Origin: Candidatus Parabacteroides intestinavium
Lineage (GTDB): Bacteria; Bacteroidota; Bacteroidia; Bacteroidales; Tannerellaceae
Assembly: GCA_019118725.1 (NCBI GenBank)
Contig: DWYO01000270.1
Location: 1 to 15,265 of the forward strand
Direction: 5' to 3'
DNA length: 15,265 nt
Shown here: one piece after another, positions 1 to 7,770 of the stretch
Position numbering within the stretch: the stretch's first letter is position 1
How the letters are laid out: every line of letters begins with the position of its first letter
Notes under the pieces: model-generated
The model's input: the letters and a program-made list of their open reading frames with translations, nothing else
Told to the model about the DNA's origin: nothing
Databases searched by the model: none
Translations under genes and position numbers: made by a program

Positions 1-1482
1 TAAACGTCCTTGTTCAGAGGTAGCTTAATATGTATTGTCGTGATTGTCTTTGCCAATGCGAGCACCTTATCTACACTCATATTAATCTCTGTGACTTTCA
101 ACATACGCTCCAATTCCTTGTAAACTTTCAAAGCCACAAAGCAGATGCATATGTGGGCTTCTATGCGTTTGCGTGCAAAATGGAACATAGGGCGTATCTC
201 TATCTTTGATTTCGCTATACGGAAAGCTCGTTCCACGTGCCAAAGGTTATGATATGCTGTGTATACATCTTGTATCGGCATATCTGTGTTGGTGAGATAT
301 CCTTTGAGTCCATCCCAACGGGCATCGTCAGTTATGCAGTTATAGTTGATGGTGACTTTCACGTCACCGTTCATGGATAAAAACTTGTTGTAACCTCTTT
401 TGTTGATGTTACCTTTCGTGAGCGCACCATGCTTATAAGCTTTTTCCAACCTTCGTATGCCTTTTTCTCGGTTATAGGCATCTTTCTTTGCTCGGTCATC
501 TGTATAGCCTACCAAAAGCCGATGTCCGCCCCCCTTTGTCATATTCAACCATATTTTTGTCTTGCTTGGGCTGGTTCAGTATCCACTCCTTTATCTCTGC
601 ACTTTCATTCTTTATCTTCGCACCTATTATATACTTGTAGCCGTGCGCCTCAAGTTCTGCTATGTTGGCATTGTTCATCAGACCCGAATCAGCCACGACC
701 ACAAAGTTTTCCAAACCGTATTTGCTTACAAACTCGTTTATCGCCGGCAGCATTGTGTGGCCTTCGTATTTGTTGCCTTCATGGATGCAATAGGCAAGCG
801 GGTAGCCACCCAAGCTTACAAGCAGTCCCAGTATGATTTGAGGATTGCTGTGACGTCCTTCTTTCGAGAACCCCGTCTTGCGTAATTCGTCCTCATAATC
901 CGCTTCAAAGTATAGCGTAGTAACATCATAGAATAACACGCCGATGTTGCCACCAAACAGCTTGGCTGTATGACGTACGCTGATGTCCTGGACAATCTTA
1001 TGCTGATGATTGCTAAGTTTGTCAAGATAACGATAGATTTTGGATAGGTCTACATCCTCATCGAGGTTGTTTTTCAAGTATTCCACGGTCGCAGCCTTGC
1101 TTGTTGGATAGGTCAAACGGGCTTTAACAAGTTTGCGGAATATCTCATCGTCAATACGATTGAAGCCAATTCTATCAAACGTGCGGTCCAAAATCAAGTC
1201 GCAGCCGTTGAGAAGGATATTGCTTACCTGAGATAGTACACGACGCACTTCTTCTCGCTCACGGTCGCACGCCTTACGCTCCTCACCATACAAGTCCAGC
1301 TGTGGGTGGCGGCGAGCTTCTTCTTTAGAAATCCATACTTTTGCTTCATTGACAAGACTTTCTACCTCATTTTCACTATATGCGACACCGATTGTGGCAA
1401 GTTCCTTCATCTTGCCACCAATTTTCTCAACAACAATAACTCCGATGTTGCCGGATGGATACTTCTTTTTGCGAACAAACAT
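1..1482 (-). pseudogene. IS1634-type DDE transposase, frameshifted and cut by the window edge
   Basis: This is the transposase of an IS4-superfamily insertion sequence, most like the IS1634 family, and it catalyses DDE cut-and-paste transposition. The first frame (496-1482, 328 residues) carries the first two acidic residues: Asp186 in FYDVTTLYFEAD and Asp265 in VVVADSGLMNN. It ends early because of a six-base C run at 529-534 (six Gs on the coding strand). Removing one G restores the frame as DKGGGHRLLVGYTDDRAKK, and that frame stays open to position 1. The restored part contains the third acidic residue, Glu at 231-233, in YHNLWHVERAFRIAK, which fits the IS4 Y-(2)-R-(3)-E-(6)-K signature with Leu in place of Arg. 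The break therefore separates the catalytic Glu from the two Asp residues. The cause may be a mutation, a sequencing error in a homopolymer, or rescue by slippage. The C-terminus and left IS end lie outside the window. The family assignment rests on motifs only. Confidence 0.85.
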
Positions 1483-1495
1483 AGTTAAAATACCT

Positions 1496-1525
1496 TTCGT
1501 GTCACCTAAAATCAGGTGACACGAA
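1496..1525 (-). promoter_or_regulatory. Perfect 12-bp hairpin in the transposase leader
   Basis: TTCGTGTCACCT (1496-1507) pairs exactly with AGGTGACACGAA (1514-1525) around a six-base loop. It lies 13 bases upstream of the transposase start codon and has no U-run, so it is not a terminator. Many insertion sequences carry a leader hairpin that hides the start signals when transcription reads in from outside. That role is an inference here. It lies inside or at the end of the IS, whose terminal repeat I could not define. Confidence 0.6.
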
Positions 1526-1627
1526 GATACAAAACTTTGTTTGTTAATCAGTTATAAAACGCATACTTTTTGAGTGACGAAGTCAGGAAATAGCAATACT
1601 TTATCCCATTTATTTATGTTATTCCAT

Positions 1628-1668
1628 AAAAAAAGGTCGTTCCCAGCATTCCGGAACGGCCTTTTTTT
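1628..1668. terminator. Bidirectional hairpin terminator after the winged-helix gene
   Basis: A nine-base stem (1635-1643 with 1653-1661) is flanked by seven As on the left and seven Ts on the right, so it can end transcription in either direction. On the minus strand it lies 24 bases beyond the winged-helix stop codon and is the natural end of the leftward housekeeping cluster. One stem position is a G-U wobble on the plus strand and a C-A mismatch on the minus strand. It also separates that cluster from the downstream transposase. Confidence 0.8.
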
Positions 1669-1691
1669 CCAAAATCTTCCTAAAGGGAAAC

Positions 1692-1895
1692 TTACCCCAC
1701 CAAAGAAACCATTGTTTCACCATCTGCTTCTTCGAATGCCAGTTTGCCCTCTTTTGCCAACCAACCCAAAGCGGCATACATATCCTTTTCCGCTTTGATT
1801 TTCGTAGCTTTTTTCAAAGCTTTCAGGCTCATTTTGCCGCCTTCGTTCAAGGCATTCCAAACTTTGCCTGCATTTGTACCAATTAATTCAATCAT
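1692..1895 (-). CDS. Small winged helix-turn-helix protein (DUF2582-like)
   Basis: This predicted protein has 67 residues and resembles the DUF2582 (PF10771) winged-helix family of Bacteroidales. The start is placed at MIELIGTNAG rather than the upstream ATG at 1923-1925, because that ATG lies inside the -7 box of a good promoter (1923-1930) and would not be transcribed. The sequence suits a single small DNA-binding fold: a helix around GKVWNALNEGG, a recognition-like segment MSLKALKKATKIKAEKDMYAA, then a wing-like strand pair (KLAFEEADGETMVSLVG). No effector domain is present. Its targets are unknown. It follows the B3/B4 gene by 76 bases but has its own promoter and a terminator just beyond its stop codon. 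Confidence 0.75.
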   Translation of the reverse strand: MIELIGTNAGKVWNALNEGGKMSLKALKKATKIKAEKDMYAALGWLAKEGKLAFEEADGETMVSLVG

Positions 1896-1922
1896 GTCTC
1901 TATTAATTTTAAATAACAGGGG

Positions 1923-1953
1923 CAAATATAGATATTTATTACAAATAACAAAA
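1923..1953 (-). promoter_or_regulatory. Bacteroidales-type promoter of the winged-helix gene
   Basis: On the minus strand the -7 box TATATTTG (1923-1930) matches TAnnTTTG. A TTTTG lies upstream at 1949-1953 with an 18-base spacer. Transcription would begin near 1916, giving a leader of about 20 bases before the ATG at 1895. This is what decides the start codon of the gene. Confidence 0.6.
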
Positions 1954-1971
1954 GATTTAGTGCTTTTTTAG

Positions 1972-2667
1972 TTAAATTGTAATAGATATTGCTTGATTCC
2001 GTGTTATCATCTTAGCCTCAATAGCACTAACCTCATTGTATTTCCGAAGACACTCGGCAGCATATCGGCCTGCTTCCACCAATCCCTCTCTGCCAGAATA
2101 ACCATTAATAATCATTAACAACGAAGTCGTATCCAATCCAATTTTCGTCCGTTCCTCATCACTGGTAGGCGTCCCTATCCCGCCTATTGCATCCCGATAG
2201 ACCGGCAAGCCCTCTATATTCAATTCACCCCGACCTATGCCATGATACAATTCGCCCTCTTTTCCGACACCTAAGACCAATTGTCCCCCCTGAATCTTCC
2301 CCGCGTCAAAACCGCCAATCGAATAACCACTCCGAATAGAAATAAGATTAATCAAATCGACCAACGTATCAATCCGGTACAAAGGCAATCCGCGAAGGAT
2401 TCTTCTCCTGAGGGCCTCAGCCGAAGGACGATAACGGTTCGGATCTTTTCCTAACCTTTTATACGCCTGGCGAGTAGCCTGTATAGGAAACCACTTGTTC
2501 ACCTCTTCCAATTTCATGGTTTGACGTACGTTCTCCTCCTCTTGGGCTATCTCTTTCCACAATCGGACATCCGACTCACTATTTTTCACTGGGCAAGCAA
2601 TAGCCAGCACATGCAAATCCGGACATGCCGCCAATATCTCATCTGACAATGTTATCTGTATCATCAT
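1972..2667 (-). CDS. Free-standing B3/B4 domain protein (PheRS beta-chain-like)
   Basis: This 231-residue cytoplasmic protein resembles COG3382, the free-standing relatives of the B3/B4 domain (PF03483) of phenylalanyl-tRNA synthetase beta chain. In PheRS that domain houses the site that clears Tyr-tRNA(Phe), but whether free-standing copies edit a tRNA is not established. The B3/B4 core spans roughly residues 65-220. Family-like stretches are RLGKDPNRYRPSAEALRRRI, LVDLINLISIRSGYSIGGFD and GLDTTSLLMIINGYSG. There is no signal peptide. The start could be either Met of the leading MM. It lies 44 bases downstream of pgeF in the same direction, with a weak hairpin (2701-2717) over the pgeF stop, so cotranscription is likely. 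No active-site residues can be asserted. Confidence 0.8.
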   Translation of the reverse strand: MMIQITLSDEILAACPDLHVLAIACPVKNSESDVRLWKEIAQEEENVRQTMKLEEVNKWFPIQATRQAYKRLGKDPNRYRPSAEALRRRILRGLPLYRIDTLVDLINLISIRSGYSIGGFDAGKIQGGQLVLGVGKEGELYHGIGRGELNIEGLPVYRDAIGGIGTPTSDEERTKIGLDTTSLLMIINGYSGREGLVEAGRYAAECLRKYNEVSAIEAKMITRNQAISITI

Positions 2668-2711
2668 TCCTTAAATTTATACGTTTCTTCAGCAAAACCG
2701 ACCTGAATTAC

Positions 2712-3545
2712 TCAGGTTTCCCGTAAGCCTATTCCCGAAAGAATCCGCCCACTTCTTATTCCCAGTCTCCGAGCGGAAAAGAAGTCCTCGACATGCCGAT
2801 AGGTGCATATCCCGGAAAGATGAATATGCCTATCCGCTACCCCCTCTTTATGCAATTGCAACCTAACGGCCCGCCACAAGTCAATATGCATCTTCCCCGT
2901 CCGAGGGTTTAAGCTAAAAAGAGATTCGGTCTCTTCGTCCGTCCAAACATGAGACTGACGAAATTGGTCGACCACCTCATCCCCTACCTCAAACGCCTCC
3001 CGACTGATAGACGGCCCGATAAGCGCTTGCATTTGTAGGACATCACAACCATATACCTTCTTCATTTGGGATATCGTCTGGCAAACAATAGCCTGCACAA
3101 CACCCCGCCAGCCGGCATGAATCGCAGCTACGACCTGCTTATCCGGCGCATACACCAACACCGGTACACAATCCGCCGTAGCTACCGCCACACAAATTCC
3201 ACGCACATCCGTTATCAACGCATCCACACTTTCCAAATCCCGGGTTTGCTCTTCCTTTGAGCGGTACAGAAACGCCTTGTCAATCCTACGGACTTGCGAA
3301 CCATGCGTCTGATGAGGCATGAAAAGACATTCGGGAGAAAAACCAAGCGACTCACACAAAAGCTGAATATTCTCGCGTACATGCCCCGGCTCATCTTCTG
3401 TATAAAGACCGGCATTCATTCCGGCAAAATTTCCGTGGCTTACCCCTCCGAAACGGGTCGTTATAAAATGAGAAATGTTGCAATCGCCCATCCATTCGGC
3501 ACATTGCAACACTTCCACCCGATTACTTAGACGATTCTTCCGCAT
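2712..3545 (-). CDS. pgeF: PgeF/YfiH-type laccase-domain enzyme (purine nucleoside phosphorylase, peptidoglycan editing factor family)
   Basis: This is a member of the DUF152/Cu-oxidase_4 family (PF02578), which includes E. coli YfiH/PgeF and human LACC1/FAMIN. The family is linked to purine nucleoside phosphorolysis or deamination and, in E. coli, to preventing L-Ser misincorporation into peptidoglycan precursors. With this start the protein has 277 residues, normal for the family. The metal-site signature is intact: His81 in PHQTHGSQV, Cys126 in VATADCVPV and His143 in AAIHAGWRG, followed by LIGPSISREAFEVGDEV. The start is one of two adjacent ATGs (3545 or 3548). It overlaps the end of obgE by 23-26 bases, which suggests translational coupling. 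The frame stays open up to 3704, but that part is a shifted reading of the obgE acidic tail. Confidence 0.9.
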   Translation of the reverse strand: MRKNRLSNRVEVLQCAEWMGDCNISHFITTRFGGVSHGNFAGMNAGLYTEDEPGHVRENIQLLCESLGFSPECLFMPHQTHGSQVRRIDKAFLYRSKEEQTRDLESVDALITDVRGICVAVATADCVPVLVYAPDKQVVAAIHAGWRGVVQAIVCQTISQMKKVYGCDVLQMQALIGPSISREAFEVGDEVVDQFRQSHVWTDEETESLFSLNPRTGKMHIDLWRAVRLQLHKEGVADRHIHLSGICTYRHVEDFFSARRLGIRSGRILSGIGLRET

Positions 3546-4704
3546 CATGGGGTTCATCATCATCATCCTCGTCTTCGTCCCAATCCTCATATTCGATGTA
3601 GTCTTCCTCATCCTCTTCATCTTCCGGGAAGACAAAATCATCATCATCATCGAATTGCAAGGATTTGACATCAATATTTTTATGAACAATCTGCTCCACC
3701 TCATGGAAAGACTCCTTATTCAATTCTTTCCAAAGCAAATCTTTCAGTTCAGTAAGGCCTTTATGCGCTACTGCCGAGATAAAGACGTGTGGAATTCCTT
3801 CAGGCAATTCCTGCTCCATCTCGCGAATCAGCTCATCGTCCAGCATATCACACTTGGTAATTGCCAGAACACGAGGCTTATCTTCCAAATCTGGGTTATA
3901 CTTCACTAGTTCGCCCAGCAATATCTCGTATTCCTTCTTAATATCATCGCTATCCGCCGGAATCATGAAAAGAAGCAACGAGTTTCGTTCGATATGGCGC
4001 AAGAAGCGAAGTCCCAAACCTTTACCTTCACTCGCCCCTTCGATAATACCCGGAATATCCGCCATAATGAAAGAACGGTTATCCCGATAGCTCACGATGC
4101 CCAAGTTCGGTTCCAATGTCGTAAAAGGATAATTGGCGATCTTGGGCTTAGCCGCCGATACCACCGAGAGCAAAGTTGACTTTCCCGCGTTCGGGAATCC
4201 CACCAAACCGACATCCGCCAAGAGCTTGAGTTGAAGAATCACGTGCTTTTCCTGAGCCGGCTCACCCGGTTGGGCATAACGCGGAGCCTGATTGGTCGAT
4301 GTCCGGAAATTCCAGTTTCCTAAACCACCCTTACCTCCTTTGAGGAGCATCACCTGCTGTCCGTCCTCGGTCACATCACAAATAAACTCGCCGGTCTCGG
4401 CATCATATACCACCGTTCCGCACGGGACTTCAATCACCCGATCTTGCCCGTCTTTTCCAAAACTGCGTTTCGCACCCCCACTCTCACCATTTGTCGCCAT
4501 AATATGCCGCTCATACTTCAAGTGAAGAAGCGTCCAATAATTCCGGTTACCACGCAGATAGATATGGCCTCCTCTTCCTCCGTTACCTCCGTCGGGACCA
4601 CCTTTCGGAATATATTTGGCACGGCGAAAGTGAGAAGAACCTCTGCCCCCTTTTCCTGAGCGGCAATAGATCTTTACATAATCTACAAAGTTTGATTCAG
4701 CCAT
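3523..4704 (-). CDS. obgE: ObgE/CgtA GTPase
   Basis: This essential Obg-family GTPase acts in late 50S ribosome assembly and in (p)ppGpp-linked growth control. At 393 residues it has the full architecture. The glycine-rich Obg fold spans about 1-158 (GGPDGGNGGRGG, GGKGGLGNWNF). The G domain follows, with P-loop GFPNAGKS (169-176), switch II DIPG (216-219), TKCD as G4 (283-286) and SAV as G5 (310-312). From about residue 351 the tail is almost entirely Asp and Glu. Acidic Obg tails are known but vary in length, and this one is encoded by GAT/GAA repeats. G4 reads TKCD instead of NKxD, a conservative change. pgeF overlaps its 3' end. It lies 187 bases downstream of adk across a repeat-bearing spacer. 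Confidence 0.97.
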   Translation of the reverse strand: MAESNFVDYVKIYCRSGKGGRGSSHFRRAKYIPKGGPDGGNGGRGGHIYLRGNRNYWTLLHLKYERHIMATNGESGGAKRSFGKDGQDRVIEVPCGTVVYDAETGEFICDVTEDGQQVMLLKGGKGGLGNWNFRTSTNQAPRYAQPGEPAQEKHVILQLKLLADVGLVGFPNAGKSTLLSVVSAAKPKIANYPFTTLEPNLGIVSYRDNRSFIMADIPGIIEGASEGKGLGLRFLRHIERNSLLLFMIPADSDDIKKEYEILLGELVKYNPDLEDKPRVLAITKCDMLDDELIREMEQELPEGIPHVFISAVAHKGLTELKDLLWKELNKESFHEVEQIVHKNIDVKSLQFDDDDDFVFPEDEEDEEDYIEYEDWDEDEDDDDEPHDAEESSK

Positions 4705-4742
4705 TATTTAATTGACAATTATGAATTACAAAAGCTCAACCT

Positions 4743-4867
4743 GTTAGTTAACAAGGCTTCAGCGAACAAGGTAACAAGGCAAAAAGCCGCGTGTGGCTAA
4801 TATTCTGCCGCAAAAGGCCCTACCCAACACCTTATCACCTCGTCTACTGAGTCCCCGTCAACTATAA
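4743..4867. repeat. Outward-facing degenerate 10-base repeats in the adk-obgE spacer
   Basis: The left half carries three units readable on the minus strand: CCTTGTTAACTAAC (4743-4756), CCTTGTTCGCTGAAG (4757-4771) and CCTTGTTAC (4771-4779). The right half carries matching units on the plus strand: CCTTATCACC (4830-4839), CTCGTCTACTGA (4839-4850) and CCCGTCAACTATAA (4854-4867). The shared consensus is about CTTGTYWACT, and the two halves point away from each other. The function is unknown. The same motif recurs near 10380-10455 and 13808-13892. Confidence 0.6.
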
Positions 4868-4891
4868 CTTGAGCTTGTGAATATTGATTTA

Positions 4892-5461
4892 TTAAATTGA
4901 ATTGATTGCTTCTTTGATTCTTCCGAATATTTCGTCAATTGTGCCCATACCGTGAATAGCCACATGCTTGCCCTCTTTCACATAAAAGTCAGCCAAAGGA
5001 GCAGTTTGCTTGTGATATACATCCAAGCGAGACTTGATCGTCTCCAAGTTATCATCCGAACGGCCTGATACTTTTCCACGTTCCAACAAGCGTTTAATAA
5101 GCTCATCTTCGTCTACCTGCAAATTCAACATGATAGAAACGTCCGTACCGCGCTCGTTCAACATCTTCTTCAAAGCCTCAGCCTGCGGGATAGTACGTGG
5201 AAAACCATCAAAGATAACCCCCTTTGAGTTTTCTTTGCTATCCAACACCTTAGCCAGCATATTCACGATCAAATCGTCCGGGACCAACTGACCTTTTTCA
5301 ATATAATCCTTGGCAATTTTGCCCAGTTCCGTTTCATTCTTCATCTCTGAGCGCAACACATCACCGGTAGAAATATGATCCAGTCCGTATTCCTTAATAA
5401 TCAACTCGCTCTGCGTTCCTTTACCTGAACCGGGAGCACCGAAAATAACTACATTCAACAT
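4892..5461 (-). CDS. adk: Adenylate kinase, short form
   Basis: It catalyses ATP + AMP = 2 ADP in the cytoplasm and balances the adenylate pool. The 189-residue length marks the short form, which lacks the long zinc-bearing LID domain. Visible motifs are the P-loop GAPGSGKGTQ (8-17), the NMP-binding STGDVLR (31-37), the AMP-site GFPRT (86-90) and the short LID segment RGKVSGRSDDN (128-138). All are intact. It lies 37 bases downstream of hpt on the same strand, so the two are almost certainly cotranscribed. Together they take a salvaged purine base to nucleotide and then adjust the adenylate pool. No separate promoter was found in the short gap. Confidence 0.97.
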   Translation of the reverse strand: MLNVVIFGAPGSGKGTQSELIIKEYGLDHISTGDVLRSEMKNETELGKIAKDYIEKGQLVPDDLIVNMLAKVLDSKENSKGVIFDGFPRTIPQAEALKKMLNERGTDVSIMLNLQVDEDELIKRLLERGKVSGRSDDNLETIKSRLDVYHKQTAPLADFYVKEGKHVAIHGMGTIDEIFGRIKEAINSI

Positions 5462-5498
5462 AATACTTTTACATTATATATTATATAAACCACATTAC

Positions 5499-6035
5499 TC
5501 AATCATCAATTACATAAATGTCCCTATATGCCCGTCCCAATCCATCGTAATCCAATCCATGGCCTACGATAAACGCCGGTGGAATCTGAATACCCACATA
5601 ATCCGGCTTCAACTCACACCGAAGAGACTCCGGTTTGAAGAGCATCGTAGCCAACTTGACCTCTTCCGCCCCCATCTCCTTCAGACGCGCCAATAGGTTG
5701 TACATCGTAAAACCCGTGTCAATGATATCCTCCAAGAGGATTACCGTACGCCCTTTAACATTCTCCTTAATCGGCATAATCTCTTTCAGCACCCCTGTAC
5801 TGCCTGTCCCCGCATAAGAAGAATAACGGGCAAATGATACTTCGTAAGACCCATCCATCTCAGCCATCAGTTCGGAAGCAAACATAAAAGCTCCGTTCAA
5901 TACACAGACGAACAACACATCTTTCCCTTCTATGTCTGATTTTATATTCCCTGCTATGCGGGCAATTGCTTTCTTGATCTCCGCTTCCGGAATAAACAGC
6001 TTGAATCGCTTATCTTTCAGTTGAATCTTATCCAT
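5499..6035 (-). CDS. hpt: Hypoxanthine phosphoribosyltransferase
   Basis: This cytoplasmic purine-salvage enzyme joins hypoxanthine (often guanine too) to PRPP, giving IMP or GMP. It has 178 residues, the usual bacterial length. The PRPP-binding loop is clear in VILLEDIIDTGFT (98-110). The C-terminal purine-binding segment is FIVGHGLDYDGLGR (155-168), and an N-terminal loop VCVLNGAFMFA (43-53) also fits the family. It is the first gene of the leftward cluster, followed by adk after 37 bases. A -7 box (6067-6074) puts its start codon about 30 bases inside the transcript. Confidence 0.95.
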   Translation of the reverse strand: MDKIQLKDKRFKLFIPEAEIKKAIARIAGNIKSDIEGKDVLFVCVLNGAFMFASELMAEMDGSYEVSFARYSSYAGTGSTGVLKEIMPIKENVKGRTVILLEDIIDTGFTMYNLLARLKEMGAEEVKLATMLFKPESLRCELKPDYVGIQIPPAFIVGHGLDYDGLGRAYRDIYVIDD

Positions 6036-6066
6036 AATATTCGGGTTTTATTCTCTTTTGAGCGCA

Positions 6067-6074
6067 CAAAATTA
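6067..6074 (-). promoter_or_regulatory. -7 promoter element for hpt
   Basis: On the minus strand TAATTTTG matches TAnnTTTG and lies 31 bases upstream of the hpt ATG. No TTTG sits at the usual 19-21 base distance (the nearest is 26 bases away), so only the -7 element is supported. Confidence 0.45.
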
Positions 6075-6114
6075 CAATATTTCCGTCTATTTACCGATAG
6101 CAAACTCTATTTTT

Positions 6115-6169
6115 AGAAGCTGTTTTGAATTTCTTTAGAAGAAGCTGAAATAAATCCAAAACAGCTTCT
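6115..6169. repeat. 13-bp inverted repeat between hpt and nnr
   Basis: AGAAGCTGTTTTG (6115-6127) is exactly complementary to CAAAACAGCTTCT (6157-6169), with 29 bases between. The interval contains another AGAAGCTG (6137-6144). It lies between the two divergent promoters, upstream of both, so it cannot be a terminator for either. It may be a dispersed repeat or a regulator site. Confidence 0.6.
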
Positions 6170-6193
6170 TAAAAAACTTCTTGGAAATTTCAT

Positions 6194-6224
6194 TTTGAAA
6201 TAGCGGTGATATTCTGTAATTTTG
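6194..6224 (+). promoter_or_regulatory. Complete Bacteroidales promoter for nnr
   Basis: TTTG (6194-6197) and TAATTTTG (6217-6224) are separated by exactly 19 bases and match the primary-sigma consensus of Bacteroides. The expected leader to the nnr ATG is about 28 bases. It is one of the two promoters in this window with both elements at the standard spacing. Confidence 0.7.
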
Positions 6225-6258
6225 TCCCACATTATTAAAAATCAAGGTTAAAAACGCG

Positions 6259-7770
6259 ATGATTAAACTATTTGCTACAGAAAAAGTTAAGGATATTGAC
6301 CGATATACGATACAACACACGCCGATTGCGCCCATAGATCTGGTAGAAGAAGCGGTAACGGCATTCGTTAACGAATTCCGCAACCAATATTCCAAAGTAC
6401 ACCGGATAATCGTTTTCGCCGGACAAGGAAACAACGGAGCGGATGCACTGGGCATCGCCCGGCAATTACTGGATGAATCCTATCGGGTATTCATCTACTT
6501 GTTTAATCCTACGGGATATTTAAGTCCGGAATGCGCCGAAAACCGGAGAAGGCTTCTAAACATCGGTCAAGTGGAGTTTACCGAGGTACGTGATAATTTC
6601 ATTCCTCCTACCCTAACCTCGCATGATGTAGTCATTGACGGATTGTTCGGTTCCGGATTAAATCGTCCGCTGAGCGGAGGATTCGCAGCACTGGTCAAAT
6701 ACATCAACAGCACTCAGGCCGAAGTAGTAGCTATAGACACGCCTTCCGGTTTATTTGGTGAGGATAATCGGGAAAACGATAAAGACTGCATCATCAAGGC
6801 TAACAGAACCTACACCTTCAATTTTCCGAAACTCTCTTTCCTGCTGCCGGAGAACAGCCCTTATGTAGGAGAATGGAAGGTGCTGAATATCAATGTACAC
6901 CCACGAATAGTAGCCGATACGCAAACCAACTATTACATGGTGACGGAAGAAGATATTGCCTGTGTATTCCAGCCACGCAAACGCTTCTCGCACAAAGGCA
7001 CCTATGGACACGCCTTACTGGTGGCGGGAAGCCGAGGTAAGATGGGAGCTGCCCAACTGGCTGCAAAAGCCTGCCTCCGGAGTGGAGCCGGGATGCTGAC
7101 CATACATATCCCCAAGTGTGGAGAGACTATCCTGCAAACAGCCTTTCCGGAAGCTATGGTAGAGATGGATGCGCACGAAGCGTATTTCACAACCGTTCCC
7201 TCCATTACTCCATACACGGCATTGGGCATAGGACCTGGATTAGGCCAACAATTAGAGACCGCAGTAGCTTTAGACGAACTGCTATCATCAGTCATCAAAC
7301 CGGTGGTTCTGGATGCAGACGCCCTGAATCTGATTGCCGCCAATAATGACATATTGGCAAAGATACCCAGCCGGAGCATCCTGACCCCTCATCCGAAAGA
7401 GTTCGACCGACTTGCCGGAACCAGCAATTCCGCTTACGAGCGTTTACAAAAAGCCCGTGAATTTGCCAAGGAACACCGGCTATGCATCGTACTAAAAGAT
7501 GCTTATACCGCTGTTTGCACCTCTGAAGGAAATGTTTATTTCAATACCTGCGGAAATCCCGGTATGGCTACGGCAGGGAGCGGAGATGTGCTGACCGGTA
7601 TTATCCTCGGCTTGTTAGCCCAAGGCTATGAACCGGAAACAGCGGCTGTTGCCGGAGTATTCCTGCATGGCACGGCTGGAGACCTGGCCGCAGCTCATTG
7701 GAGCGAACGGGGGATGATTGCCGGAGATATCATCGAATTCTTAGGAAAAGCTTTTAAGCAGGTTATTTGA
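6259..7770 (+). CDS. nnr: Bifunctional NAD(P)HX epimerase / ADP-dependent dehydratase
   Basis: This cytoplasmic metabolite-repair enzyme converts hydrated NADH and NADPH back to the active cofactors. The N-terminal YjeF_N domain (about 1-215) epimerises the R form; visible motifs are FAGQGNNGADALGIARQL (53-70) and DGLFGSGLNRPLSG (127-140). The C-terminal ribokinase-like dehydratase domain (about 225-503) has GSRGKMGAAQLAA (257-269), GIGPGLG (323-329), LDADALN (351-357), LTPHPKEFDRL (375-385) and the catalytic GSGD (440-443). At 503 residues it is the standard fused form, with no missing motif. It is divergent from hpt, has its own promoter and converges on the GH92 gene downstream. No partner gene is adjacent. 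Confidence 0.96.
   Translation: MIKLFATEKVKDIDRYTIQHTPIAPIDLVEEAVTAFVNEFRNQYSKVHRIIVFAGQGNNGADALGIARQLLDESYRVFIYLFNPTGYLSPECAENRRRLLNIGQVEFTEVRDNFIPPTLTSHDVVIDGLFGSGLNRPLSGGFAALVKYINSTQAEVVAIDTPSGLFGEDNRENDKDCIIKANRTYTFNFPKLSFLLPENSPYVGEWKVLNINVHPRIVADTQTNYYMVTEEDIACVFQPRKRFSHKGTYGHALLVAGSRGKMGAAQLAAKACLRSGAGMLTIHIPKCGETILQTAFPEAMVEMDAHEAYFTTVPSITPYTALGIGPGLGQQLETAVALDELLSSVIKPVVLDADALNLIAANNDILAKIPSRSILTPHPKEFDRLAGTSNSAYERLQKAREFAKEHRLCIVLKDAYTAVCTSEGNVYFNTCGNPGMATAGSGDVLTGIILGLLAQGYEPETAAVAGVFLHGTAGDLAAAHWSERGMIAGDIIEFLGKAFKQVI

Noticed and set aside
529..540. Programmed -1 ribosomal frameshift making the full transposase
   Set aside because: The downstream frame needs a +1 shift (or loss of one G), so the usual A/G slippery -1 mechanism does not give the transposase C-terminus.
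429..836. 135-codon plus-strand frame over the transposase
   Set aside because: Composition is Cys/Ser/Leu-rich and unlike a protein of this genome. It is the antisense shadow of the transposase.
1896..1925. Upstream ATG giving a 77-residue winged-helix protein
   Set aside because: It overlaps the -7 promoter box, so it would lie upstream of the transcript start.
2701..2717. Hairpin ACCTGA/TCAGGT as a terminator after pgeF
   Set aside because: Only six pairs with no U-run and it overlaps the stop codon. More likely it allows read-through into the B3/B4 gene.
3541..3660. ATC/TCATC microsatellite as a repeat element
   Set aside because: It is the reverse complement of GAT/GAA codons for the obgE acidic tail.
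3546..3704. N-terminal extension of pgeF with a run of Met and Arg residues
   Set aside because: It is the obgE acidic-tail repeat read in another frame. Known family members start near MRKNRLSN, which gives a normal length.
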